Source: JBHEBG01 sp046557915 (GTDB lineage: Bacteria; Bacteroidota; Bacteroidia; Flavobacteriales; Flavobacteriaceae). From it: a stretch of DNA of 64,000 bases. The notes under the pieces are model-generated. The model saw only the letters and a program-made list of their open reading frames with translations. It was not told the DNA's origin and made no database searches. The stretch's first letter is position 1. The number at the start of each line of letters is the position of its first letter. The position numbers and the translations under genes are program-made. Below are positions 26,203-33,991 of this stretch, in pieces. The stretch lies in NCBI RefSeq assembly GCF_046557915.1, contig NZ_JBHEBG010000004.1, positions 1 through 64,000 on the forward strand, in the 5' to 3' direction.

Positions 26203-26667
26203 ATGGAAAAGTTGATTTGTAAAGATTTAAACGAATTCCGCAGGTACGAAGGCAAAGCACTGCCCAAGGGTGAATGGATCAGCATTACACAGGAGATGAT
26301 CAATGCATTTGCGGATGCCACATTGGATTATCAATGGATACATGTGGATGTGGAAAAAGCAAAACAATTTTCTCCCTTTAAGACTCCCGTGGCCCATGGT
26401 TTTATGTCCGTGTCCCTACTGTCCAAGATGTTGGGCGATATTGTTGAAGTGAAAAGTGTGCAAATGGGTGTTAATTATGGATTGAACAAAGTTCGTTTTC
26501 CACATCCGGTTGTGGTGAACAGCAAATTGCGCTTAGCCGGAAGAATAGCCGCTTTGGAGAATTATAGCGATAACGGTCTTAAGATTACCTGGGATTGCAC
26601 TGTACAAGTTGAGGGATCTGATAAACCCGCGTGTGTGGCCGAATTTGTTTCCCTAATGTTCGAATAA
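26203..26667 (+). CDS. MaoC-like (R)-specific enoyl-CoA hydratase
   Basis: 154 residues, single hot-dog domain. The hydratase-2 motif appears as DATLDYQWIHVDVEKAK (catalytic Asp and His), followed by TPVAHGFMSVSLLSKM. It would hydrate 2-enoyl-CoA to (R)-3-hydroxyacyl-CoA, complementing the FabG/PhaB-like SDR just upstream. The operon therefore has both isomerase and (R)-hydratase branches. Confidence 0.9.
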   Translation: MEKLICKDLNEFRRYEGKALPKGEWISITQEMINAFADATLDYQWIHVDVEKAKQFSPFKTPVAHGFMSVSLLSKMLGDIVEVKSVQMGVNYGLNKVRFPHPVVVNSKLRLAGRIAALENYSDNGLKITWDCTVQVEGSDKPACVAEFVSLMFE

Positions 26668-26684
26668 GAATAAAATGTAACACT

Positions 26685-27578
26685 ATGAATATACTGACAA
26701 CCCCGCCTTCAAATTTTGAAGGTTTAATGGATTATCCTTTTGAACCAAACTATTGCGAAGTAGCCCCTGAATTAAAAATGCATTATGTTGATGAGGGAGC
26801 CGGACCATTGATATTACTATTGCATGGCGAACCCAGCTGGTCTTACCTTTATAGAAAAATGATACCAATTTTGACCAAAGCCGGATTCCGTACCATAGCT
26901 CCGGATCTGATTGGTTTTGGTAAATCGGATAAACCCGATCAACCGGAAGATTATAGTTTTAAAAAACATTTGGAGTGGTTGTCCGCATTGATTTCAAAAC
27001 TGCAGTTAACGGATATCCACTTGTTTTGCCAGGATTGGGGCGGGTTAACAGGACTAAGGATCGTTGGTGAACAGCAACATCTCTTCGCCAGTATCACGGC
27101 TTCTAACACCATGTTGCCAAGAACAGGTATTTATGCAAACGAAGCCTTTAAACAGTGGCGCGATTTCTCTCAAAAAACACCTCACTTTTCAGCGGGCCGT
27201 ATTTTACAGTTGGGTACGTTTTCAACCTTGTCCGATGAGGTTATGGCGGCATATGATGCTCCATTTCCGGATGATTCGTATAAGGCCGGAGCTAGGGTGT
27301 TTCCTAAATTGGTGCCCTTTGATGGAGAGGATCCCTACAATGAAATCCCAAACTGCGATGCCGCTTGGAAGGTTTTAGAGGCATTCAACAAACCATTTTT
27401 GACTTTATTTGGTGACTCGGACCCTATTATGAAAGGTGCAGAACGATTTTTTCAAAAGGTAGTACCGGGCGCTAAAGAACAAAACCATCAAATAATTAAA
27501 GATGCCGGCCATTTCATCCAAGAAGAAAAAGGCGAGGAACTTGCGGCCGCATTGGTAAAATTTATAAATTCCTTGTAG
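26685..27578 (+). CDS. Haloalkane dehalogenase-like alpha/beta hydrolase (DhlA-like)
   Basis: 297 residues from ATG 26685; the longer frame overlaps the MaoC gene. The alpha/beta fold has HGEPSWSYLYRK (Glu49 at the oxyanion position), nucleophile Asp117 with the adjacent halide-binding Trp in FCQDWGG, a possible second halide Trp near residue 158 (KQWRDF), acid Asp246 in GDSDPIM and catalytic His276 in DAGHFIQEE. This is the HLD-I arrangement known from DhlA of Xanthobacter. It cleaves carbon-halogen bonds to alcohol and halide. Last gene of the acyl-CoA operon. Activity on halides versus an ester or epoxide is not proven by sequence. Confidence 0.85.
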   Translation: MNILTTPPSNFEGLMDYPFEPNYCEVAPELKMHYVDEGAGPLILLLHGEPSWSYLYRKMIPILTKAGFRTIAPDLIGFGKSDKPDQPEDYSFKKHLEWLSALISKLQLTDIHLFCQDWGGLTGLRIVGEQQHLFASITASNTMLPRTGIYANEAFKQWRDFSQKTPHFSAGRILQLGTFSTLSDEVMAAYDAPFPDDSYKAGARVFPKLVPFDGEDPYNEIPNCDAAWKVLEAFNKPFLTLFGDSDPIMKGAERFFQKVVPGAKEQNHQIIKDAGHFIQEEKGEELAAALVKFINSL

Positions 27579-27597
27579 GATATATTAGCTCTCAACA

Positions 27598-27629
27598 AAA
27601 AAGGCCACCGCAACTGCGCTGGCCTTTTT
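27598..27629 (+). terminator. Rho-independent terminator of the acyl-CoA operon
   Basis: Stem AAAAAGGCCA / TGGCCTTTTT with a 12-nt loop that itself contains GCGC-type pairing, 19 bp after the dehalogenase stop. It closes the run of genes that begins at 16954. Confidence 0.85.
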
Positions 27630-27647
27630 GCTATAAAAGAAAACGAT

Positions 27648-27995
27648 CTAAGCCTCTTTGTCCAACTTTTTTGTTAATGTAAAACCTGTCAACAATCCAA
27701 TTCCGGCCATAAGGAATATGGTTCCAGGATAGGCAACTTCTTCATACAGTCCAAAGTTGTTTACCATTAGGGAAGCCATAAATATTGCCAGTCCAATACC
27801 AATCAACAGAAGGGCTAAATTTAGGAGCAAGATCTTCCAAACCGGTGTGGCGTTCGTACGCCTTTCACGCACAAAAATGTTGGCGTCTGCACCTTTTTCA
27901 ATGAGTGCCAAACGTTCTTTGTTTCTGCTCGAAAAAAAGAGATAGAATATTCCAAAAATGATTATAAATAAACTGATAAATACTGCTCCTACCAT
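27648..27995 (-). CDS. Small two-TM membrane protein (DUF6249-like)
   Basis: 115 residues: an N-terminal membrane helix (residues 2-22), a charged cytoplasmic loop with the phrase RNKERLALIEKGADANIF, then two further hydrophobic helices (about 52-75 and 85-105). The loop phrase is typical of DUF6249 proteins, which in Bacteroidota lie beside ECF sigma factors. It is divergent from the sigma factor gene at 28128. Function unknown; a role in the sigma pathway is suggested by position only. Confidence 0.75.
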   Translation of the reverse strand: MVGAVFISLFIIIFGIFYLFFSSRNKERLALIEKGADANIFVRERRTNATPVWKILLLNLALLLIGIGLAIFMASLMVNNFGLYEEVAYPGTIFLMAGIGLLTGFTLTKKLDKEA

Positions 27996-28127
27996 ATCTG
28001 ATTTTTAAATGATTAATGAATGTGTTCATAGGGTAAGACCATCCATTTTCTGTTTTGGTTACATCTTTTCGCCTTTTTTTTATAAAAACTGTAACCATAA
28101 CCCATTTTTAATAGTCTTATACTGCAG

Positions 28128-28712
28128 ATGAGCCTTTATAAAGACCAACACTATATTGATCTAGCCATTAATGGTGACCTCAATGCCTTTGCCACCCTAA
28201 TGGATCGGTATAAACACATGGTATATACCTTGGCTTTACGGACAGTGAGAAACAAAGAAGAGGCCGAAGAGATTGCCCAGGATACTTTTTTAAAGGTGTA
28301 TAAAGGTCTGAAGGGTTTTAAAGGAACTTCAAAATTCTCTACGTGGGTTTATAAAATTACGTACAATAAGAGTTTGGATTATATAAAGAAACGCTCTAAG
28401 AAGTTGGAAACCTATGCCTTGGATGTTAATGCCGAACAATTTATGGGATCCGTGGAAGACATTACAGAAAGGTTGGGAAGGCAAGATAGAAAGGTGATAA
28501 TTGGCCAAGCCCTATTGCAACTACCCGAAAAAGATGGGTTTTTAATTACCTTGCATTATTATGAGGAGCTTTCTTTGACAGAAATTGCTTCGGTAATGAA
28601 CGAAAGTACCAATACGATCAAAGTACGTTTGTTTCGTGCAAGAAATAGATTGGCAAAAATTTTAAGTGAACGATTGGCACCCGAAACGATACATAGTTAT
28701 GGAAGAAAATAA
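28128..28712 (+). CDS. ECF-type RNA polymerase sigma factor
   Basis: 194 residues. Region 2 is FATLMDRYKHMVYTLALR...EEAEEIAQDTFLKVYKGL followed by FSTWVYKITYNKSLDYIKK. Region 4 is ALLQLPEKDGFLITLHYYEELSLTEIASVMNES, ending in TIKVRLFRARNRLAK. This is a standard ECF family member that directs RNA polymerase to stress or envelope promoters. It overlaps the next gene by 14 nt, as sigma/anti-sigma pairs often do. Confidence 0.92.
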   Translation: MSLYKDQHYIDLAINGDLNAFATLMDRYKHMVYTLALRTVRNKEEAEEIAQDTFLKVYKGLKGFKGTSKFSTWVYKITYNKSLDYIKKRSKKLETYALDVNAEQFMGSVEDITERLGRQDRKVIIGQALLQLPEKDGFLITLHYYEELSLTEIASVMNESTNTIKVRLFRARNRLAKILSERLAPETIHSYGRK

Positions 28713-29121
28713 AGATATAAAGTTCGATGAATTTCTAAAAACTGCGGTTAAGGAGGCAGGGTTGGAACAACCGCCTCAGGAGCTTTCAGCCGCTGTAATG
28801 CGCAAGATCATTAAGGCAAACACATCGGCCAGGGTTACGACTTATCGCCCTTTAATTTCAAAAACCTATTGGGCCGTTTTTGCTTTGGCCGTTTTTGGAC
28901 TCTTTACCTATTTCTTTTTTGGAGATTATAAAAACATTGAAATAGGGAGCCTTTCCCTAGATATTGATAAACTGGTACCTTCACGATTTTTTGAATTAAT
29001 TGGAACAGTAGAAGTATCAAATACCTTTGTTTATGGGGTGTTGGGTCTTACATTCTTTGTGGGCGTGCAAGTATTGATATTGAAGCGCTATCTGGACAAG
29101 CGATTTTTGTCATTTCACTAG
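28699..29121 (+). CDS. Probable membrane anti-sigma factor
   Basis: 140 residues from ATG 28699. An N-terminal cytoplasmic segment (~1-60) contains FLKTAVKEAGLEQPPQELSAAVMRKI. Two hydrophobic segments follow (about 58-74 and 112-130). No zinc-binding HxxxCxxC motif is seen, so it is not a ZAS-type anti-sigma. The call rests on the 14-nt overlap with the sigma gene, the size and the membrane topology. It could instead be an unrelated membrane partner. Confidence 0.65.
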   Translation: MEENKDIKFDEFLKTAVKEAGLEQPPQELSAAVMRKIIKANTSARVTTYRPLISKTYWAVFALAVFGLFTYFFFGDYKNIEIGSLSLDIDKLVPSRFFELIGTVEVSNTFVYGVLGLTFFVGVQVLILKRYLDKRFLSFH

Positions 29122-29146
29122 TTGGGAAGCTTTAAGCCCTATTTCA

Positions 29147-30286
29147 TTAGCTATCTTGGGAATTTTTCAAGGTTTTTGCAAAATTGAAGGCAGCAAAACG
29201 CAAATCTTCGTAACTGCTTTTTTTTATTTCTTCCCAATCTGAAACACCCCTTACCGTAGAAGTAACATAGGTAAGACCTAAGCTTTCCTGTACGCTTTCG
29301 GAAATATCTACCGACCCACAAAGGGCAGCGACTGGTATTTTAAATTTTATGGCCGATTTTAAGACTCCTGCCATGGTTTTTCCGGACAAAGTCTGATGGT
29401 CCAATTTTCCTTCACCGGTAATTACCCAATCGGTGTCTTGGATAGACTTATCGAATTCTGCCATTTTTTTTATCAATTCAATTCCTGAAGCAAGCGTACC
29501 ATTCAAAAAAATAAGAGCTCCTGCTCCCATACCACCCGCGGCACCGGCTCCCGCCGTTTTCTGAACATCTACTTTAAATTGTTCCTTGATAATCTGGGCG
29601 TAGTTCTTAAGACCTCGGTCCAAAATTTCAATTTCTTTTTGCGAGGCCCCCTTTTGTGGAGCATATATTTTGGCAGCTCCATTTTCTCCGTGGAGCGGAT
29701 TGGTAACATCGCAAGCAACTTTTACGGTTACGCCTGTCAGTTTCGGGTGTACTTGTGAGGAGTCTATTTTAACGATTTGCCCAAGAGCGGCTCCAATAGG
29801 TTTTACGGTTTCCTTGTGTTTATCGAGAAAACTAAACCCTAATGCACTTGCCATGCCTATACCTCCATCATTGGTAGCACTCCCACCAATACCCAACAAG
29901 ATATTGCGTGCACCTCTATTCATGGCATCTTCAATAAGTTCCCCGGTACCAAAAGAGGTTGTATACATACAGTTTTGTTCGGTTTCCTTCAACAGGTTTA
30001 GTCCGGAAGCCTCTGCCATTTCAATGTATGCTGTCTTGTCTTTTTCAGAATACAGATAGGACGCAGCTATTGGCCTAAACAAGGGATCCTTTACGGTAAG
30101 TGTAATTTTTTTCGCTTTTAAATAGTGCTTTACAACCTCCATGGTGCCATCACCTCCGTCTGCCAGCGGCATTTTCAGTACTTCCGAATTTTTGAACACC
30201 AGTTTAAGCCCCTCTTCAACGGCATTGCAGAATTGGAACCCCGTTAGCGAGCCTTTAAATTTATCTGGAGCTAGTACAAATTTCAT
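29147..30286 (-). CDS. Glycerate kinase (GarK/GlxK family)
   Basis: 379 residues. The family opening KFVLAPDKFKGSLTGFQFCNAV is preceded only by the initiator Met. Further features: PLADGGDGTMEVV, GIGGSATNDGGIGMASALGF, the GAGAAGGMGAGAL loop and GEGKLDHQTLSGK. It phosphorylates D-glycerate with ATP, giving 2-phosphoglycerate in this family, and so feeds glycolysis. Last gene of the glycosylglycerate locus, 12 bp after the symporter. Its presence next to the GH63-type hydrolase is the key argument that glycerate is a product of the pathway. Confidence 0.93.
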   Translation of the reverse strand: MKFVLAPDKFKGSLTGFQFCNAVEEGLKLVFKNSEVLKMPLADGGDGTMEVVKHYLKAKKITLTVKDPLFRPIAASYLYSEKDKTAYIEMAEASGLNLLKETEQNCMYTTSFGTGELIEDAMNRGARNILLGIGGSATNDGGIGMASALGFSFLDKHKETVKPIGAALGQIVKIDSSQVHPKLTGVTVKVACDVTNPLHGENGAAKIYAPQKGASQKEIEILDRGLKNYAQIIKEQFKVDVQKTAGAGAAGGMGAGALIFLNGTLASGIELIKKMAEFDKSIQDTDWVITGEGKLDHQTLSGKTMAGVLKSAIKFKIPVAALCGSVDISESVQESLGLTYVTSTVRGVSDWEEIKKSSYEDLRFAAFNFAKTLKNSQDS

Positions 30287-30298
30287 GTTTTAAAACAA

Positions 30299-31903
30299 TT
30301 AACCAAGCCAATATGGAAGATAGAGACTGAATAATACAATGGCCAAAAAGTATCCGGCCAATGTTAGGACTTCCTTTTTTCCAGAGTAATATACAACTTC
30401 TAACCCTTCATTCACCTGTTGTTTAACAATATAACTTGTTCCCAAAGCCACTACAATGGTTACCATACATCCTAAGGCGTTCCACCAAAACCAAAATATT
30501 TGTGGTACATAGAGCCATAGGTAAATATTAAAAAATACTCCGGCTATAATACCCAAATTGGCTCCTAATGCATGTGTCTTTTTTGTAAGTATGGCCAGTA
30601 TGAAAGCAGCCAGAATAGGGCCATAGAAAACCGAACTTATTTTATTGATTACCTCAATTACGGTACCCTCTATATTACCTGCAAAAAAAGCAAAAAACAA
30701 ACATACCAATCCCCAAAAAATGGACAAAAGCCGTGAATATCTTACGTATTGTTTGTCTGCCATCTTTGGTTTAAAGCGTTTTATAAAATCTTCCATTGTC
30801 ACCGCGGAAAGCGAATTTACCGTAGAGCTTAAGGACGACATTGCCGCCGACATAATAGCCACAATAAGAATTCCGATGATACCATTGGGCAAATATTTTA
30901 TTATAAAAACCGGGACCATAAGGTCTGCCTTTTTACCTTCTAGGGAACCGATGTTATTTTGATACACCGTATTCATCAAATCTTGGAATTCGGCGTCTTG
31001 AAATAAAAGTGTTCCTAGCACCAATCCCATAATGCAATAGGTCAGGGTAAGCGGAAATCTAATAATTCCGTTTGCCAACAACAGCTTTTTTATGGTAGGC
31101 ATACTTTTGGCGGATAGTAATCTTTGAGATTGGGTCTGATCTGTACCATAATAAGAAGCGTAGAGAAAAAAACCACCGATGACCATAGGCCAAAAACCAA
31201 ATTCATCATTGTTGTCCGCATTGTTAAATCCCCATTTATTAAAATCTACTGCGGTAATGCGATCTTTATCTACATGGGTGAGGAAGTTCTCAAAACCTCC
31301 CAATTCGCTTATCCCATATGCCAAGCAAATAATAATTCCCAAGAATAAAATGACCATCTGTATTACATCGCCCCAGATAACCGCTTTCATTCCACCTTGG
31401 AAAGAATAAATTAGTGTTATTACCCCAATGATCAGCACGGAAATCCAAAAATCTACCTGAATGGTAGCTTGCAGAATTAATGCCATGGTATAGACCATTA
31501 CTCCGGTGGCCACGGATCTACTTATTTGAAACACCAAACTTATTAATAGTCTTGATGAGGCGTCGAAACGCTTTTCCAAGTATTCGTATACACTTACAAT
31601 TCCGGATTTATAAAGCGATGGAATTACGGCTATTAGCAAAAAGGCCATTGCTAATGGTACTCCAAATTCATAGGTAAGCCATTGCATGCCCCCACCATCT
31701 TTTAAACCTACAAAGGCTGGGGCGGATATAAAACTTATCGCCGATAGTTGGGTGGCCATTGTGGATAGGCTTAATGGTAACCAAGACATACTTCTTCCTC
31801 CCAAAAAATAATCTCCTGAACTCTTATTCTCTTTAAAGAAAAAACCGATTCCCAAAAATGCAATTAGGTATACTATGATGATAATGTAGTCTAAGTAGTT
31901 CAT
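30299..31903 (-). CDS. Sodium:solute symporter (SSS family)
   Basis: 534 residues with about 13-14 membrane segments. SSS hallmarks: GGRSMSWLPLSLSTMATQLSAISFISAPAF near the N-terminus (TM1 region), SVYEYLEKRFDASSR, and TYSF-like GGMKAVIWGDVIQ. Members carry sugars, sugar acids, amino acids and similar solutes with Na+. It lies 5 bp after the GNAT gene and 12 bp before glycerate kinase, so it is the inner-membrane importer of the locus, probably for the intact glycosylglycerate. Confidence 0.92.
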   Translation of the reverse strand: MNYLDYIIIIVYLIAFLGIGFFFKENKSSGDYFLGGRSMSWLPLSLSTMATQLSAISFISAPAFVGLKDGGGMQWLTYEFGVPLAMAFLLIAVIPSLYKSGIVSVYEYLEKRFDASSRLLISLVFQISRSVATGVMVYTMALILQATIQVDFWISVLIIGVITLIYSFQGGMKAVIWGDVIQMVILFLGIIICLAYGISELGGFENFLTHVDKDRITAVDFNKWGFNNADNNDEFGFWPMVIGGFFLYASYYGTDQTQSQRLLSAKSMPTIKKLLLANGIIRFPLTLTYCIMGLVLGTLLFQDAEFQDLMNTVYQNNIGSLEGKKADLMVPVFIIKYLPNGIIGILIVAIMSAAMSSLSSTVNSLSAVTMEDFIKRFKPKMADKQYVRYSRLLSIFWGLVCLFFAFFAGNIEGTVIEVINKISSVFYGPILAAFILAILTKKTHALGANLGIIAGVFFNIYLWLYVPQIFWFWWNALGCMVTIVVALGTSYIVKQQVNEGLEVVYYSGKKEVLTLAGYFLAIVLFSLYLPYWLG

Positions 31904-31908
31904 ACCGA

Positions 31909-32556
31909 TTAATTTAAATGTTGGTTTGGTGTTTTATTTTTGTTACTGGCAGTGTTGGTTTCAATTTTATTTTTAAGCCCGGTTTTTGCATGTAGCTGCC
32001 AATCACTTTTAAGAATACTCATGAGTACCACATCTATTCTTGCCGTTGTATCCATAGCGGGTAGAAATCCCCTTAGCACTCCCTCTTTTTTACAGCCTAC
32101 ACTTTCCATGGCCGCAATACTGACCTTATTTTCCGCATGTGCCCCAAAGCCTAATCTTTCGGCTCCTATTTTTTCAAATACAAATTGGAACAACAAATAT
32201 TTGCATCGTTTGTTAAGACCTGTTCCTCTAAAATTATTGCCATACCAGGTATGCCCTAATTTTAGCACATCCAATTCTGGAATAAAATCATAAAAGCGTG
32301 TACTTCCGGCATACTGATTGGTTGTTTTGTCAAAAACAATAAAAGGGTATTCTGTGCCTCGTTTTCTTTTATCTATGGTGTCTGCCACATATTTGGTAAG
32401 GTTCTGAAGACCATTACCTTTTTCCAGAAAATAGGTCCATAGATTAGGTTCCTCAGAGATTTCTAGCAAAGACGCAATATGTTCCATTCTTAGCGGACTT
32501 AGTTTTACAAAGTCATCTTCCAAAACATATTCCTTGTTAAAGTCAAAAATCAACAT
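31909..32556 (-). CDS. GNAT family N-acetyltransferase (RimJ/RimL-like)
   Basis: 215 residues. LSPLRMEHIASLLEI at the N-terminus, the acetyl-CoA region LGHTWYGNNFRGTGLNKRCK, and ENKVSIAAMESVGCKKEGVLR near the end are RimJ/RimL-like. The C-terminal ~35 residues are polar (KNKIETNTASNKNKTPN). It lies between the hydrolase (22 bp) and symporter (5 bp) in the same operon. Nothing in the family explains its role in glycosylglycerate use; it may be a passenger or modify a pathway intermediate. Confidence 0.88.
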   Translation of the reverse strand: MLIFDFNKEYVLEDDFVKLSPLRMEHIASLLEISEEPNLWTYFLEKGNGLQNLTKYVADTIDKRKRGTEYPFIVFDKTTNQYAGSTRFYDFIPELDVLKLGHTWYGNNFRGTGLNKRCKYLLFQFVFEKIGAERLGFGAHAENKVSIAAMESVGCKKEGVLRGFLPAMDTTARIDVVLMSILKSDWQLHAKTGLKNKIETNTASNKNKTPNQHLN

Positions 32557-32578
32557 TTACTTTTTGTTTTTTACATTA

Positions 32579-33889
32579 TCAGTTATTTAAAAGGTCTATC
32601 AACAAAGCCGCGCTCCAAGAAAAATCATTGCCTCCATACCCCCCTACATTGGTGTTGTGCTTTTCCTTTCTTGAATCGAAATACTCGTAAAATCCGTGTT
32701 GTTGAATCAACGCTATGGAATCTTCCTTTACCCTTTGCGCAATGCTATCGTAGCCATAATTCTTTAAGCCGTAATATAGAAGCCAGTTGAGGTTTATCCA
32801 AACCGGTCCGCGCCAATATTTTATAGGATTAAATCTGTCACTGGCCGGGTCAAAGGAGGCACATAGATACCTATTGTCCCCACCAAACTTATCGATCATT
32901 GTATTAACTACTTGTTCTGCACGTTCCTTATCGGGTATACAGGCATAAAGTGGAGAAAATGATGAGGAAGACAGCAGTTCTATTTGTTTTTCATTTCTAA
33001 GGTCGTAGTGTACGTAAGCGCCCAGTTTTTTATTGAAGAGTTTTTTATTGAAACTCGAAATACTTTTTGCTTGCCATGATTTTAATTGGTCTATTTTACT
33101 TTCATTGCCTCCTATAAGTGTGTATAAATCAATTAAGGCCTCATTGGATTTAATTAGCATTGCATTAAACAGGGGATCTTGGACCAAGAAGGGCGATAGT
33201 TCGGCAATTTTGGCATCATTGTACTGATTTTCCTTGGCGATATCGATTATATGAAGGTAATAGTCGTATTCTCTCTTGGAAGGTCTTTGGGAAGCATCCA
33301 CATGCGTGGTATCCCTTCTTTCAAAGGTATATTCTGGTGGGTCTATGGTGGTCCAAATATCGTCCCAAATAGGGGAGTTGTCGGTGCCCGATTCCCAGTT
33401 GTGATAAATATACATCAACCCTTCATTGTGCAAATCCCTGTTATTGTAGAAGTAAAGATGATTGTCATAGACCTTATCCAGGTTCCTTGTGATAAACCCA
33501 AGCATATCTTGCTTATCCTGGGCAATGCGGTACATTTCGTGCAATACAAAACCCAATACGGGTGGCTGGGTCATCCCGGTTGATCTAAATTTTTTTGAGG
33601 CTTTGGGATGCAGATCGGACTTATGAAAATCCGCGCCTGGAAAATAGGAATCGCTCTCGTTGTGGAAAACTATATGTGGAATAAAACCGTTGTCCCATTG
33701 GGCGTCTAATAGGGTCTTGATTTCCAATTGTGCGTTTTCCATATTATAATAGGCCAGTCCAATGGCAATAAAACCGGAATCCCAATTCCATTGAAATGGG
33801 TAAAGACCTTTACAAGGGATTGTAAATCCCCCATTCTGAAAGTTTGCATCTAGCACTTCCATTGCCTTGTTGATCAATTTTTCTTTCAT
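32579..33889 (-). CDS. GH63-type mannosylglycerate/glucosylglycerate hydrolase
   Basis: 436 residues from the ATG at 33887-33889; the longer frame adds seven residues. No signal peptide, so it acts in the cytoplasm. Motifs follow the order known in bacterial glycosylglycerate hydrolases: LYPFQWNWDSGFIAIGLA (Asp37), AQWDNGFIPHIVF, MTQPPV, YHNWESGTDNSPIWDD (Asp170, general acid position), ASQRPSKREYD, YWRGPVWINLNWL and FYEYFD (Glu402, general base position). The enzyme splits alpha-mannosyl- or alpha-glucosyl-glycerate to hexose and glycerate. The glycerate kinase in the same operon supports this over trehalase or mannosidase function. Confidence 0.85.
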   Translation of the reverse strand: MKEKLINKAMEVLDANFQNGGFTIPCKGLYPFQWNWDSGFIAIGLAYYNMENAQLEIKTLLDAQWDNGFIPHIVFHNESDSYFPGADFHKSDLHPKASKKFRSTGMTQPPVLGFVLHEMYRIAQDKQDMLGFITRNLDKVYDNHLYFYNNRDLHNEGLMYIYHNWESGTDNSPIWDDIWTTIDPPEYTFERRDTTHVDASQRPSKREYDYYLHIIDIAKENQYNDAKIAELSPFLVQDPLFNAMLIKSNEALIDLYTLIGGNESKIDQLKSWQAKSISSFNKKLFNKKLGAYVHYDLRNEKQIELLSSSSFSPLYACIPDKERAEQVVNTMIDKFGGDNRYLCASFDPASDRFNPIKYWRGPVWINLNWLLYYGLKNYGYDSIAQRVKEDSIALIQQHGFYEYFDSRKEKHNTNVGGYGGNDFSWSAALLIDLLNN

Positions 33890-33903
33890 AAAAACGTAAT
33901 ATA

Positions 33904-33940
33904 AAAACACATTGGCAAAATGTAACTACCAATGTGTTTT
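33904..33940 (-). terminator. Hairpin terminator or attenuator between TonB receptor and hydrolase
   Basis: A 12-bp perfect stem (AAAACACATTGG / CCAATGTGTTTT) with a 13-nt loop in the 102-bp gap. On the minus strand it is followed by a short T run, so it can stop or thin transcription after the receptor gene. This would give more receptor than enzyme, as is common after SusC/SusD-type genes. Confidence 0.7.
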
Positions 33941-33991
33941 AAAGACTTAAATAAACTAACTTAAACGAACAAAACTTAAACTAAACTATCT

